From the NCBI GenBank assembly GCA_934047225.1, contig OW203986.1, forward strand, positions 28,151,221 through 28,215,220: 64,000 bases of DNA. The letters run 5' to 3'. A program made the position numbers and the translations under genes. The notes under the pieces are model-generated. The model made no database searches, was not told the origin of the DNA, and worked only from the letters and a program-made list of their open reading frames with translations. Source of the stretch: Ypsolopha sequella. Lineage: Eukaryota > Arthropoda > Insecta > Lepidoptera > Ypsolophidae. Positions 43,883-55,384 of this stretch are shown piece by piece; position 1 is the first letter of the stretch; the number at the start of each line of letters is the position of its first letter.

Positions 43883-43951
43883 GTTTCGCCTCTAAACGAG
43901 GCATCCTCGGGATGTGTAGTCTGGTGAGGATGCCTCGTTTAGAGGCGAAAC
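43883..43951. repeat. Perfect 26 bp hairpin
   Basis: The left stem 43883-43908 (GTTTCGCCTCTAAACGAGGC, then ATCCTC) is exactly complementary to 43926-43951, with a 17-base loop. The right side runs into GAAACACGTGTCG, a string I associate with dispersed repeats in insects. Confidence 0.85.
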
Positions 43952-44473
43952 ACGTGTCGATAAGTTTTCTTGCTTGTTATTTAAGATTGCTTTATTTTGT
44001 GCTCGTACTGCTTGCTTTGCTTGTGCATGTTTTACGTGGGAGGGCGGGCGGTGATTGAGTCTGCATTTTGAATAGCATAGTAAGAGTGTTTAGCGGAATA
44101 TTGCAAATTATTAATATATCCACAAATTTATGATAGACTTCCGCAAAGTAACGCCTTTTTCAATAAAGATAAAAAATTAACAAATATTACCGACTTTCAT
44201 TCAATTGTCCACCGATTTGTTCAAATCTCCCGGGTTTGTTTCCTTCAAGAGTTGGCAACCTTAGTTGTATCCTACCTGGGCAAATTAGAATTTGTAGGCT
44301 TTCAATGATTTTGTGATGAATGAGTGAGTGAAAGTTTGTTTCAATAATCCTGTGGAGGCACATCTATGTTCGGTTTGAATGTTTTTAGAAAGCGCGTTAA
44401 GGGTCGTTTCTCCGGATTTGTAACAAAATATTAAGAAATAATTATAACGGCCAATATACAACTTTTAACTATC

Positions 44474-44640
44474 TTGATAAAAACACTGGTACTGTTTCAC
44501 AATATTACTTTTTATTACTCCAACCGGTTTCGCCTTACGGCATTATCAAGGAACACTGTTAAATATAATAAACAATAAAAAAATGTGTAGTGGTTGTTTA
44601 CATCGCAGATGGTGAACATCATTACATTGCAGAACTTTTA
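44474..44640. repeat. Fam-G repeat copy 1
   Basis: ACTGTTTCACAATATTACTT, CCAACCGGTTTCGCCTTACGG, CATTATCAAGGA and GTAGTGGTTGTTTACATCGC; same order at 61472-61620. The reverse strand shows CTTGATAA, a GCC/GGC hairpin, then GAAA. Confidence 0.75.
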
Positions 44641-44679
44641 ACTATAGTTTGCTATATGCATAATAGTAGTTTATGCTAC

Positions 44680-45005
44680 AAGGGCGAAAAGGAATTGTTT
44701 TAAACGTAACAGAGTAATTTATTGCTCTTACGCCCGTGTATCATACTACACTTTTCAATGCATATTGTGAGGAAATAAAACAAATATAATTTTGTGAACT
44801 TTAAATTATGATTGGCTCAAAAGAACTGTATCCAGAGCCGTGAAACAGTGGGAAAAAAAATTTATGGTACACAGGAAAGGCGTCAGGTTAGCCAACCATT
44901 GTAAATAAATAAATAAAATAATAATAATAATAAAGCACTAGGGCAATCGACTTTCTGTTTGGTTTTGATGCATAAAAAGTGGGCCTTTACGAGCACTTGC
45001 ATTGA
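44680..45005. repeat. Fam-H repeat copy 1
   Basis: AGGGCGAAAAGGAATTG, GTAATTTATTGCTCTTACGC, CAGAGCCGTGAAACAGTGG, GTTAGCCAACCATTG and CGACTTTCTGTTTGG also occur at 45630-46005 in the same order. Confidence 0.75.
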
Positions 45006-45127
45006 AAACATATTTTAAATGATGCTACAATATTATGCTATAAAACAATTGGCTTTTCCATAATCGAGATACCAGCATTAAATCCCTAAAATAATCTAAT
45101 ATCACGCTTATATAAAATCCAACTCGC

Positions 45128-45440
45128 TTAGATTAAATTATGCTAAGGTGTGTTAATTCGAAACCGTTTCGAGATTTAGGTTTAAGAACCGTATTTTCGA
45201 ACTTTTGGTCTAAAAAACCTCATGATGAATATTTTTACGAAAAAGCTGCAATTTCCATTTGGCTTCGTGTGACGTCGCTTGAGCAATGGCTGTTTAGAAA
45301 TGTGTCTTTTGCTATCAAGATAGATTTGCTATACACCGTGCCGACTGATTTGACAGATGGGTAGACAGATGAGTAGACAGACTACTGTTTTTATAAGCAA
45401 TCACACATCACAATCAGTATAATGTCTAAAATTCTCGAGT
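45128..45440 (+). repeat. Fam-I repeat copy 2
   Basis: Matches 9335-9600 from AGATTAAATTATGCTAAGGT to GCTATCAAGATAG. The 74-codon open frame is incidental. Confidence 0.65.
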
Positions 45441-45599
45441 GATTTCATAACCGACAATTCTTTAAAAAGTAATAAAAAGATAATGGTTGATTTATATACC
45501 AAAATAATGAAAAATATGTCCTAAAATGGCGTATACACTCTGAAAAGAAAAAACAAAAAAAATATTTTTATAATTTAGCTATCGGAATTATTTTGAAGC

Positions 45600-46005
45600 T
45601 ACCATTATGAAGCATTAATAGTAGTTTAGGGCGAAAAGGAATAAATTACGAGGACGATTTAAAACACGAGCGTAGCGAGTGTTTTAAACGTAACCGAGTA
45701 ATTTATTGCTTTTACGCCAGTGTATCACACTACGTTTTTCAATGCATAGTGTGAGGAAATGAAAACAAATATAATCTTGTGAACTTTCAAATATAATTGG
45801 CTCAAAAGGATTGTATCCAGAGCCGTTAAACAGTGGAAAAAAAAGTATAACATCTATGATATACAGGAAAGGCTGCAGATTAGCCAACCATTGCAAACAA
45901 ATAAAAAAAAAAAATAATAATAAAAGCCCTAGGGCAAAATAATCGACTTTCTGTTCGGTTTTGATGCATAAAAAGTGGGCCTTTACGAGCACATGCATTG
46001 AAAAA
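45600..46005. repeat. Fam-H repeat copy 2
   Basis: Longer copy, with AAAACACGAGCGTAGCGAGTG at the start. It lies 0.9 kb from copy 1, with Fam-I between them. Confidence 0.75.
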
Positions 46006-46105
46006 ATATGTTTATGCATACACTAAACTTGTGAAAAGTTGTCTCAGCTAATAGTTGCATTTTGGCCGTTATAATTATTTATTAATATTTTGTTACGAAT
46101 CCGGA

Positions 46106-46262
46106 GACTCGACCCTTAAGCGGTGAAGCATGGCAATAGGGCTCACCACCCATCACCCTGGGACGTAATAATTGTCGTTAAAACGCGGGTGTACAAGTGT
46201 GGACTGTGCATATTCGGAAACACCTCTGACAACCCCTCGGAGATTCGTGTCGTGACAATGTT
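46106..46262 (+). repeat. Fam-A SINE body copy
   Basis: GGCAATAGGGCTCACCACCC, AATAATTGTCGTTAAAACGCGG and ATTCGTGTCGTGACAATG. Confidence 0.75.
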
Positions 46263-46329
46263 TATTATTTTTTTGTTTAGCGGAATATTGCAAATTATAT
46301 TATTGTTATATAAGGACCATAATTATGAA

Positions 46330-46720
46330 ATTGGCGTTTTGTATGGATAATTTGAAGGAAACTCAATTTTCAGTACTCATATTTTTGCATTTTTTTTAGG
46401 GATGACTTATCCAAATTTTACATTATTTTTTTGTATGAATGGACAACATTAGGCTAACAGCAACTTTAATTTAATTTTTGAAAAGTGACAGCTGTAGAAA
46501 ATTATTACGAATCTTATCATGGAAATGGATGGCATTTAGGATGATCTGTTTTGAATATTTAATTTTAGTTATCAAACAGAAAATCAAAACAAAATTTAAT
46601 ACGTAAATGTAAAACCTTATAATCAACTTTCAAACAAAAAACAAATAATGGAATTAGCTATTGAATTACAGGAGTTATGCACTTATGAATCTGTAAGAAA
46701 ATTTCGGCAATTTCATAGGC
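46330..46720 (+). repeat. Fam-J repeat, uninterrupted copy
   Basis: Reverse complement of the Fam-J copy at 62230-62900: GAAACTCAATTTTCAGTACTC, TTTTTGAAAAGTGACAGCTG, CAAAAAACAAATAATGGAATTAGC and TTATGAATCTGTAAGAAAAT. Serves as the empty-site reference for the palindrome insertion at 62.5 kb. Confidence 0.75.
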
Positions 46721-46999
46721 TAGATTAAATGTAAAGATTATAATAGCAAAATATAAATATTTATTTCAAAATGAAATTATAAATCTCACGCGCAGCGCAG
46801 ATTTTACAGTGATATGCGAAAATTACTTGTACTTGTCCACTGTTTTAAACACTTTAATTCACTCGATCGGTTTTGCTTTATTAGCATGTTCGAGGGTTTA
46901 ATTAAAATTTCGCTAATTTCATGGGTAAGCATTCAATTTGATTTATGTTTAAAATGTGTTAATAAAATATTTTTCATAAAATACAGGTTAAGGGCCTTT

Positions 47000-47310
47000 T
47001 TATTTTTTATATGTTATATTCTACATAAATATAAATACTTAATTAAATGGTTTTAGGCGCACACGTACTATAATTGAATGGAACTAGCGAGAAGAAACTG
47101 GTTGCAGAGGTTCCAGTCACGAGACCCATGGAACTACCGAGAAGAAAATTTCTCACCTGTTCCATCATGGAACTAACCCATGGAACTAGTGGGAACATTT
47201 GTACATTTCGACTCCTCGGTGGGTATATATTTATACTATATATATTTCGCCTGATGACGACCCCACTGAGGGGTCGAAATACAGCGCCTAAAACTATTTA
47301 TTTATGTTTA
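47000..47310. repeat. Interrupted inverted copy of the 31.7 kb unit
   Basis: TAAATATAAATACTTAATTAAATGGTTTTAGGCGC on the left and GCGCCTAAAACTATTTATTTATG on the right are the outer arms. The right arm includes TTTCGCCTGATGACGACCCC and ACTGAGGGGTCGAAATA. About 160 bp of unrelated sequence separates them, with ATGGAACTA repeated three times. Confidence 0.65.
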
Positions 47311-48889
47311 AATACATTAAAAACTTCAAGTCGTTCTGTCCGCTCCTGGTGCAACATGGAAAGTTGTAGCACAAAGTTCGTCGCTGTACTAAACCACGTG
47401 TAAAGACGATTTATAAAGCTGATTCTCATCAGAAAGTTGGTAGTGTTAATTACTTTAGTCACTGTAGGAGACTTGTGCTTCAACGACTTTAGCTGTAAAA
47501 CTTGGCTTGGTCGGGCTAGGTACTCTATTTCAACTTTTACCATTAAGGTACACTGGAAACATTCAATGTTTTATATTATTTCATCTAAAAACCATTCCTC
47601 TGCATGTATTTTCATTCTAAACTCGTTTTTCCAAAGATGATAAACTATGTTTAAAATTCAAAATTGACAAAGTTAATTTGTGAAATATGTACATTTATGT
47701 AACATACTTTTTACACGTCTAATTCATTTTTAAAAACAACAGAACGATACAAAATAAATATTGTACAGGGAAATACAATCAAAAACTAAAATATAAAGTT
47801 TATAGTTGGGTACTTTATGTTTACTTTATTTATGCGTACTTTATGTTTGGGTATCCGCGGGATTTTGTTACGCAAATACGGTTAGCCAACGAAACAGTAC
47901 CAGTGTCGCTGTAAAAGTAACTTAACATCAGGTTGTCTCGAAATTCCACTTTTTTGAATTACATATTGCAATAGTCGAATTTGTTTCAATTTATCTTTTC
48001 CAATAGCTATGCAACATTTTGCACACAAGCGCCTCTAGTGCCGATTTGTGGCACTAAAATTCATTTGCGGGGAAGCGCGGGGGAAATCTCAATTTCTCAG
48101 CGGCCTGGGCCAAGCCTTAAGGCTCCAGTCCCCTAAAAATCAGTATTCTTGCAGAATTATCAGAAAAGAAAGATTTTATTTTAGTTAGTAAGAAAGCAAT
48201 AATTAAAATACATTTTACGTTAATCTATAGTGTGGAATTTGAAGATTTCAAAACTTATTTTTTCATTTACTTTAATGCTACTTTTAATAGGTTTTTTAGG
48301 CTTTAAAAATACCTTTATTTATGTTCTACGCGTTGAGAGTCTCATTCATGCACACGTCACGTAAAAATTATGACAAAAACAAGAAATTTATTCAGGTAAC
48401 ATTTATTCCCATATCTTCAACAATAATCTTACCTGGTTACTTTTTTGGATAATAATTTAGTTTTCTTATTTCGAGTGCTTTAAGTAGTTGTGATTTTATG
48501 AATTCAACCACTGATAAAATATTTTTTTTCTACTAGAAAACTATCGTTTAGCGTAGTCAAATTTAAAACACGTAGAATAGAACTATTAATAAGTGAAATA
48601 ACAAAAAACGGTATTTAAAAAATTATTTTAAGAACATTTATCAAATCGAAACTTATCGAGAGTTTAAAACACAAAACGCGTCGATATTTCCCTCAGTTTC
48701 GCTGGGACATCGCAGCGTTCAGACGTGTGTTGTGTAGCTCGACGTCATTTTACCTCCCGCTCGCACCTTATGGAGAGGCGAACTGCATCATGAAAGTTGC
48801 TCTACTTGAATATTGCACTTATCATTTAATAAGTAAACAACTATGGATAAAATATTTTAAGAAATCCCTGTTTCGTTAAAATAAAGTCT
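47311..48889. other. Unassigned sequence in gene A intron 1
   Basis: No exon, gene or repeat recognised; AT-rich. Confidence 0.45.
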
Positions 48890-49625
48890 AATCTACGTCC
48901 GTCTGTATTTCACAGCATCATAACTTTAGCACCGTAAAGATAAAAACATGAAATTTGGCACAAAAAAGCATTAATTTGCCTACATATTACATTGTAAAAA
49001 AATATGAAAAATTTGAAATTGTATAAAAAATATTTTCAAAACAAAAGTGAGAAAAATAAAAAATATCCTAAAAATACAATATGGGTATCAAACTGTAGAC
49101 ACTAAAAAGGCGATTGTAAAAATATATAATTTTACTATATTTACTGGCACTGGTTTTGTGTAATCTTTCAAAAAACTACAATAATGTGTATGTCCGAAAC
49201 TGGTAGACCGAAAAATATGAAAAAAATGTCCATTATAGATCATGACTGACCAATAACCAGGAAAACTATAGTTATTTAAAAATATAAAAAAAAGTTAAAT
49301 AAAAATTTTTTTTTTATAAAAATACAATATGGGTATCACATTGTAGGTATTAAAAAGCTCATTGTAATAATATATAGTTTGGCTATATTTAATTGCATCT
49401 ATTTCGAGAAATCCTTGAAAATCTATAAAAAAAATTATGTCCCCCCTCTTATCTCCAAAACTGGTGGACCGAAAAATATGAAAAAAATCATGCGTTTACG
49501 TAAGAATTACAGAAAAAATAACGCGGTTGAGAAATGCACGAAAAAAAATGATAAAACTAAATTTATCATCCACAATACGGAACCCTAGGTTCTGACTAGA
49601 GTCTGACTCGCACTTGGCCGGTTTT
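48890..49625 (-). repeat. Fam-C element
   Basis: Second longest copy, from GTCCGTCTGTATTTCACAGC to ACAATACGGAACCCTAGG, GAGTCTGACTCGCACTTGG and CCGGTTTTTT. The middle has two diverged ATGTCC..AGACCGAAAAATATG modules. Confidence 0.75.
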
Positions 49626-50394
49626 TTTTCAAGATGTTAGCTGTAGGCCGTTTTTGGGCGGTTTTAATTTAGTTTTCGCAGCTTTTATTACTACCCTTAA
49701 TTCTTACCATAAGTATCCGGTTATCCGGATAAAACATTATCCGTTATCCGGATAGTAAAAATCTGCGAATAATTGCATGCCCTAATTCGCTTAGATTAAG
49801 TTATGTTAATGTGTGTTAATTCGAAAACCCGTAAAGCCGTATTTTAGAAGTTGTGGTCTAAAAAACCCACGGGGATGGCGTGACACAAATTTTATACCAG
49901 CACCGCTGTCGCCAATTTTTGGAATAACTAAAACCGAAGCTACATCCTTTGTATTACTTTACTTACTTTTATTTAAAATATCTTAAAAAGCTATGGAAAT
50001 CACTAAAACCGACAGTCGAGATAACAACGTGCTAGACAATAATGCATCAAAACAAAAGAACGTACGCAGCTGCGGTTCTTATCATTAAAACATCACATTT
50101 CTAAAACTAAATTTTTTACCTTTTTTATTGCACCTTAGTCATAATCATGGACACACAAACTGACAGACACTTTATTACCGTAAGAGTTTCTATTTTTGAT
50201 ATTATATTACTTAAAGAACTGATTGTCATATGTGTGTGAGTATTAGGAATACATAATTTTAAATGGTTTCATTGTTACGATTTGATTATTAATTTTCTAC
50301 ATTTCCAAATTTTATAAAGGTATTTTTTATGTCAGGCATTAGTTAAATGAAAATCTTGATGAATAAATAAATTTTCGGGCACAACTACACGCTT
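49626..50394. other. Unassigned sequence with Fam-I fragment
   Basis: TTCGCTTAGATTAAGTTATG and TGTGTTAATTCGAAAACCC at 49790-49840 are a Fam-I piece. Repeated ATCCGG/CCGGAT steps near 49717-49760 form a weak hairpin. No gene. Confidence 0.45.
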
Positions 50395-50560
50395 TTTAGG
50401 AAATGCAGGTTTCCTTAGAGCGATAGGGCTCATCACGTTGAGACGTAATAATCGTCAGAGAAACGCGGGTGTACTTATAGGTACACGTATGGGTGAACTT
50501 ATGACTTGCATCTCACAGTTCACATTTGGAACACCTCTTGACACCCCTTCGGTAAAAATC
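50395..50560 (+). repeat. Fam-A SINE body copy
   Basis: GCGATAGGGCTCATCACGTTG, AATAATCGTCAGAGAAACGCGG and ACACCTCTTGACACCCC. Confidence 0.7.
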
Positions 50561-51249
50561 TGTAAATAATTGCATGACCTATAAAATGTATTGTGTCTAA
50601 ATACTAATCACTCTTACTGCTACCAATAAGCCATCTATTCCAGGTAGATTTACTTTTGTTTATTTTGTTTTTGCAAATTCATTTTGTTTGTTCCGATAAA
50701 CAAACCAAACTTTGTAAATTACCGTTACTTGAATAATTAAAAATCTTCACATGTCAAATTTTAAGTAATCGTACACTCATTTAACGAAGTAGAGCAACAT
50801 TCAGGTGCGGTCTCTAACATCTTAATGCAGCGGGGGGAGCGCCACTTCTAAAGCCTCAGGTAAGATGAAAGCGAAATGTTGCAAAGAGAGTCTGGGGCCT
50901 TAAGCGATCTCAAATCTTTATTGCTCATGTTGTATAGGTCTTACTTTATCACAGAGTTTCAAACATGGCCCAATTAGGGCATTGCAAATTTTAGTTTAAT
51001 TAACTTAAATATAAAGTAATTTAACGATATATATTTATGTATTCATATAGTATAAAATTTTACCTTAAGAAGTAATATTTATCATTTAATGTCTAAAAAC
51101 TCATCTTGTAAAAATATCTATAATAATAAGATAAAGTAAATAATATTGGTTTATATCTTTTGCTTTAAAGTTTTTAATTACGTAAATTTATGGTCAACTG
51201 TCAAACTGTCAACACGAAAATTTTTCTGCAAAATTAACATTTATTATTT
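50561..51249. other. Unassigned sequence
   Basis: AT-rich, nothing recognised. Confidence 0.45.
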
Positions 51250-52009
51250 TCTGAGTAATCAGCGTACGTTTTCCGGATCAACCATCACAAAATTACTAAG
51301 GACCCGAAAATCATCTGCAGAGCGCCGCTGCACAATACTCCAGAGGAGACCTAACATTAAAACGTGGTCGCACCAATACAAAGTGCTACACCTGCATACT
51401 CCAGCAACCTTCCGCCCGGGCACGAGCAGAACATCGTTTCCAGCTGGCCCACAGAACCAGCGCCTACGGCCAAGCTTGCCAAGCTGTTCCGCCACAATCA
51501 ACAAAAACTCCTATGACCATCATGTGACTAATCCTACGCTCCAAGCGGCGGAATTAACGTGAGAAGACACGTCAAAAGAAGCCAGATAAAACGGCTTTGA
51601 TCTGATTTGGTTCCAAATTTGTCTGTTTCACACTAACCATATTAAGTATTTTCTTTGTACATAAATCATTCTAAGATAGGTACGTAATACATATTATAAT
51701 TTTTTATTGAAATCACCGTCCGACGTAAGTACCAAAAAAAAATATTATTTAGGATATTTGTACATAATTTATATAAAATACGATTACTTAGGTATTTTCA
51801 AATATGCATTTTTTTTTTTTTTTTTAGAATTTAGCCGATATGTAGTCATTATTATTCATTTACATTTATATTCTATGAATTTTTCTTAAGTTTTTAATGT
51901 CAGGCTATTTAACCATGTTATTTTAAGTTTTTTTTTTTTTTATACGAATCTTTGTAGCTTTTTATTACTATTTAGGTGAATTTTTCTCAAATTTATACTT
52001 TTGTGTCCT
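51250..52009 (+). other. Probable 5' region of the retrotransposon
   Basis: A GC-richer block (51280-51600) with a proline- and serine-rich open frame precedes the large ORF by about 450 bp of T-rich sequence. It may be the element's 5' UTR or a decayed upstream frame. The true 5' boundary is not visible. Confidence 0.35.
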
Positions 52010-54922
52010 ATGTCGCAGGCTGACAACCAGCCACAATGTTCAGTAGCCCGCAGCTGGACAAATACATCACTGGATGATCTTTTACCGTGTCCAGAGTGTT
52101 CCCAAGGACGCGTATTTAAAGGAAAAAGAGGTTTAAAAATTCATATAGCGAAAAGCCATAAACCAGTAAACAATTTATCTCAACCACCAACCGTACCACC
52201 AAACCTGCCACCACCTTCTAACCCCACCACTCTCAGCAATACAGACGAATTTTGTAAAAATCTTTCAAACTTGAGAAAAATATATCCTTTCGTTAAAAGA
52301 ATTCCACGAGGCGCACGCACAAGTGTAGCCCAAAAATTGAATGAAATTATAAAAACAGTAGTAAAAGAAAACTCGACGCGTTCTTGGGAAGCTCTTTTCA
52401 CCTTCCCCTACAATTTTCTACACGCCAAGAACTCCGATCGCAAAAGCAGCTCCCTTACCCAAATTATTAAAAACAACTGTACACTCTGTGAAGAGAATGT
52501 ACCGACTGACTCTCATACAAAATATCATTGTAACAATACCTATAGAAAAGTTGAAATTAAAGTCAGTGATGGAGATCTCAAGGGAGCTGCGCAACTTCTC
52601 TTCTCCAGTGATGTAATAGCACCCGTTTCACAAGAGACTCTGTTGGCACTTGAGGCTAAACACCCGGCCCCTTCAGCGACATTACAGCTCCCACCAGCTC
52701 CACAACCCGGCGATGCCAGCATTCAGGCCACCAGCAAGGACGTTATGTGTGCCGTGATGTCTTTCAGAAGTGGTTCAGCCGGCGGCGTCGACGGCCTGAG
52801 CCCTCAACATTACAAAGACCTCCTTTGTGGGTCTGCCGGCGTCGCTGGTGAAGCACTTCTGAGCAGCATCACGGACCTAGCTAACCTGATGCTATCCGGA
52901 AAAGTAAATAAGGATTTTACGTCAATACTTTATGGAGCCAATCTTTGCGCCCTAATTAAGAAAGACGGTGGCATACGGCCCATAGCGGTGGGAGCCACAC
53001 TACGCCGCATGGTGTCTAAAATCTGCTGCCGATATATCCTCCCTAAATTAACCGATCACTTTCAACCTATACAGCTTGGTTTCGGCTCTAAAGGAGGATG
53101 TGAGGCAGCGGTTCACGCCATGCGGACCTACCTGAAAGAAAATAAAGGAGAGGTCGTCCTGAAGGTGGACGTTCAAAATGCTTTTAACTCCGTCGACAGA
53201 GGCGCCCTGCTGACTGAAGTGAAAGAAATTACTCCAGAAATTTTCAGTTACCTTTGGCAATGTTATAATTACCCTTCCAAATTATTTTATCAAGATTACC
53301 TTCTCCATTCGGCTGTTGGTTGCCAGCAGGGCGACCCGCTCGGGCCAGCCATATTCAGCCTCGCCATTCACAAAATAATCAGTTCTTTAGGATCAAAATT
53401 AAACATCTGGTATTTGGACGACGGTTCACTTGGAGGTGAGGTAGATACTGTTCTCAATGACCTGGAAAGTCTTATACAAAAATTTAAAAAAATTGGCCTC
53501 TATCTAAATTTCAGTAAGTGTGAACTATTTTTTTCAGATAAAATAAATGAGTCAAACAAACACATAATACAAAATAAATTTAATTCATTGGCACCAAATA
53601 TTAAAATTATAAACAAACAATCGCTTCACCTCCTAGGAGCCCCAGTTTTAGAAGACGCAATACCCACTTTTCTGTCAGAAAAATCCGAAAAATTTTCCGA
53701 AACACTTCCACATCTTTTAAAAATAAATAGCCACATGGCTTTCCAAATCCTCCGTTTCTGTCTTTTCGTACCAAAATTCATTTATTTTTTAAGATGCAGC
53801 CCAATTTTTAAATTCCAGTCGCTCCTTTCTATTATTGACAAAAGTATCTTGGAAACTCTAGTAAAAATTCTAAATTTACCAATTTCGGACCGTGCATGGG
53901 ATCATGCATCTCTTCCCATACGATTTGGAGGTCTTGGCATCCGAAAAGTGGCGAGCGTTGCCCTGCCCGCGTTCTTGTCTTCTATTCACGGCATAGAGAC
54001 CTTGTATAATAAAATTCTGCACCCCTCATCCGGTGTTCTTGAGGTCTCGTGCCGTGGGGAAGCCAAGCAGGCGTGGGCATTGGCTTGCCCGGGTGAGGAT
54101 CTCCCTGAGAACCCTTGTGTTCAGAGGCAATGGGACGAGCCGTGTTGTAAAATTCAACAAAGACATCTTTTAGAGACCAGCAATAGTGCTGAGGATCAGG
54201 CTCGTCTCCGTGCCTCTTTTGAACACGAGTCGGGTTTCTGGCTGCGGGCTCTACCTTCCAGCAGTATAGGAACGCTGCTGGATGATATTTCATTCCGCGT
54301 TGCTGTTGGGCTGCGACTTGGACTACAGCTTAACGAGCCACATCGTTGCTCTTGCGGTGCTGACGTTGGCCGTTTGGGGCTCCACGGGCTCTCATGCCGA
54401 CGAAGCGCTGGCCGCCATTCCCGGCATGCGGCTCTCAACGATGTTATCCGTCGGGCCCTTACGTCAGCGAGCGTGCCATCGGCCTTAGAACCACCAGGAT
54501 TGGCACGCGATGACGGAAAGCGGCCCGACGGAATGACATTAGTACCTTGGAAGCATGGGAGGCCGCTGGTGTGGGACGCAACATGTGTCGATACACTAGC
54601 GCCCTCCCATGTCAAACAAAGCAGTAGAGCCGCTGGCTCGGTGGCGGCTGCCGCTGAAGACCTCAAGCGGCGCAGGTATGCTGTTCTCGGAAACAATTAC
54701 CTATTTGCGCCGTTTGGGGTCGAAACGTTGGGTTCGTGGGGTCCCGAGGCGCGTAGTCTTTTCAAAGAAATTTCTGCGCGCCTGGTCAGCGTCACAGGTG
54801 ACCCACGGGCTGGCACATTCCTCGGGCAGCGATTAAGCTTAGCGATCCAGCGTGGGAATGTCGCCAGCATACTGGGCACCTTGCCGCAGAGCAGCGATTT
54901 GGACGAAGTTTTTTATTTATAA
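52010..54922 (+). CDS. Non-LTR retrotransposon protein, RT plus restriction-like endonuclease
   Basis: Single uninterrupted frame, 970 aa from the ATG at 52010 (residues below count from an in-frame TTG three codons earlier). Order: C2H2 finger at about 30-53 (CPEC .. HIAKSH), probably for target DNA; a C/H-rich patch at 160-176; reverse transcriptase at about 255-555 with GVDGLSP, GIRPIAVGATLRR, motif A VLKVDVQNAFNSVDR (D390), motif B CQQGDPLGPAIF, motif C WYLDDGS (D472, D473) and LLGAP; then a thumb region. The C-terminus has a CCHC-like knuckle CSCGADVGRLGLHGLSC (783-799), then KRPDG (D843) and WDATCVD (D859), the R/KPD..D pattern of the PD-(D/E)XK endonuclease of site-selective LINEs such as R2 and R4/Dong. 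There is no APE endonuclease. The YLDD motif and overall RT style do not fit R2 or Dong well, so the clade is left open. The intact frame suggests a recent insertion, in the sense direction of gene A intron 1. Confidence 0.9.
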   Translation: MSQADNQPQCSVARSWTNTSLDDLLPCPECSQGRVFKGKRGLKIHIAKSHKPVNNLSQPPTVPPNLPPPSNPTTLSNTDEFCKNLSNLRKIYPFVKRIPRGARTSVAQKLNEIIKTVVKENSTRSWEALFTFPYNFLHAKNSDRKSSSLTQIIKNNCTLCEENVPTDSHTKYHCNNTYRKVEIKVSDGDLKGAAQLLFSSDVIAPVSQETLLALEAKHPAPSATLQLPPAPQPGDASIQATSKDVMCAVMSFRSGSAGGVDGLSPQHYKDLLCGSAGVAGEALLSSITDLANLMLSGKVNKDFTSILYGANLCALIKKDGGIRPIAVGATLRRMVSKICCRYILPKLTDHFQPIQLGFGSKGGCEAAVHAMRTYLKENKGEVVLKVDVQNAFNSVDRGALLTEVKEITPEIFSYLWQCYNYPSKLFYQDYLLHSAVGCQQGDPLGPAIFSLAIHKIISSLGSKLNIWYLDDGSLGGEVDTVLNDLESLIQKFKKIGLYLNFSKCELFFSDKINESNKHIIQNKFNSLAPNIKIINKQSLHLLGAPVLEDAIPTFLSEKSEKFSETLPHLLKINSHMAFQILRFCLFVPKFIYFLRCSPIFKFQSLLSIIDKSILETLVKILNLPISDRAWDHASLPIRFGGLGIRKVASVALPAFLSSIHGIETLYNKILHPSSGVLEVSCRGEAKQAWALACPGEDLPENPCVQRQWDEPCCKIQQRHLLETSNSAEDQARLRASFEHESGFWLRALPSSSIGTLLDDISFRVAVGLRLGLQLNEPHRCSCGADVGRLGLHGLSCRRSAGRHSRHAALNDVIRRALTSASVPSALEPPGLARDDGKRPDGMTLVPWKHGRPLVWDATCVDTLAPSHVKQSSRAAGSVAAAAEDLKRRRYAVLGNNYLFAPFGVETLGSWGPEARSLFKEISARLVSVTGDPRAGTFLGQRLSLAIQRGNVASILGTLPQSSDLDEVFYL

Positions 54923-55060
54923 TATAGTTTATTTTTCAAGGTGTTTTAGTTTATTTTTAAGGATATTTTTAGTTTAGTTTAAATGTATTTATTTTATCTT
55001 TAATGTTATTTAAGTTAATTGTTGTAACAATAAATATAAATGAGATTACGTAAGAAAAAG
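54923..55060 (+). other. Retrotransposon 3' UTR
   Basis: T-rich tail with AATAAATATAAA near 55029 as a possible poly(A) signal. No long A tail, and I cannot find a target duplication. Confidence 0.4.
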
Positions 55061-55384
55061 CAATTATTATTATTTTTTTTGTATCCTTATGTCATGAAAT
55101 TGTATTGAGGTACCTATGGTACGAAAAAAGTTTAATAAAATATGCCTCAAATGAGAAATTCTGTGAATTTACAAAGTTCGTTTTATTAAATTATTATTAC
55201 ATACGGCTTGAACACTCACGTGTGATTTTTGTTGACTATATGCCAACCGTTTTATTCATTTTAATTGTTTGTATTATTTTTATTTCAAGACATGTTAAGT
55301 AACCAACATTTTTATAATTTTTTATGATATACTTACAATAGCTTTAATAAATGTATCACTTTGAATCAAATGCCCCCATTGATG

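Noticed and set aside
54196..54696. 166-codon minus-strand frame
   Set aside because: Antisense shadow of the GC-rich C-terminal part of the retrotransposon protein.
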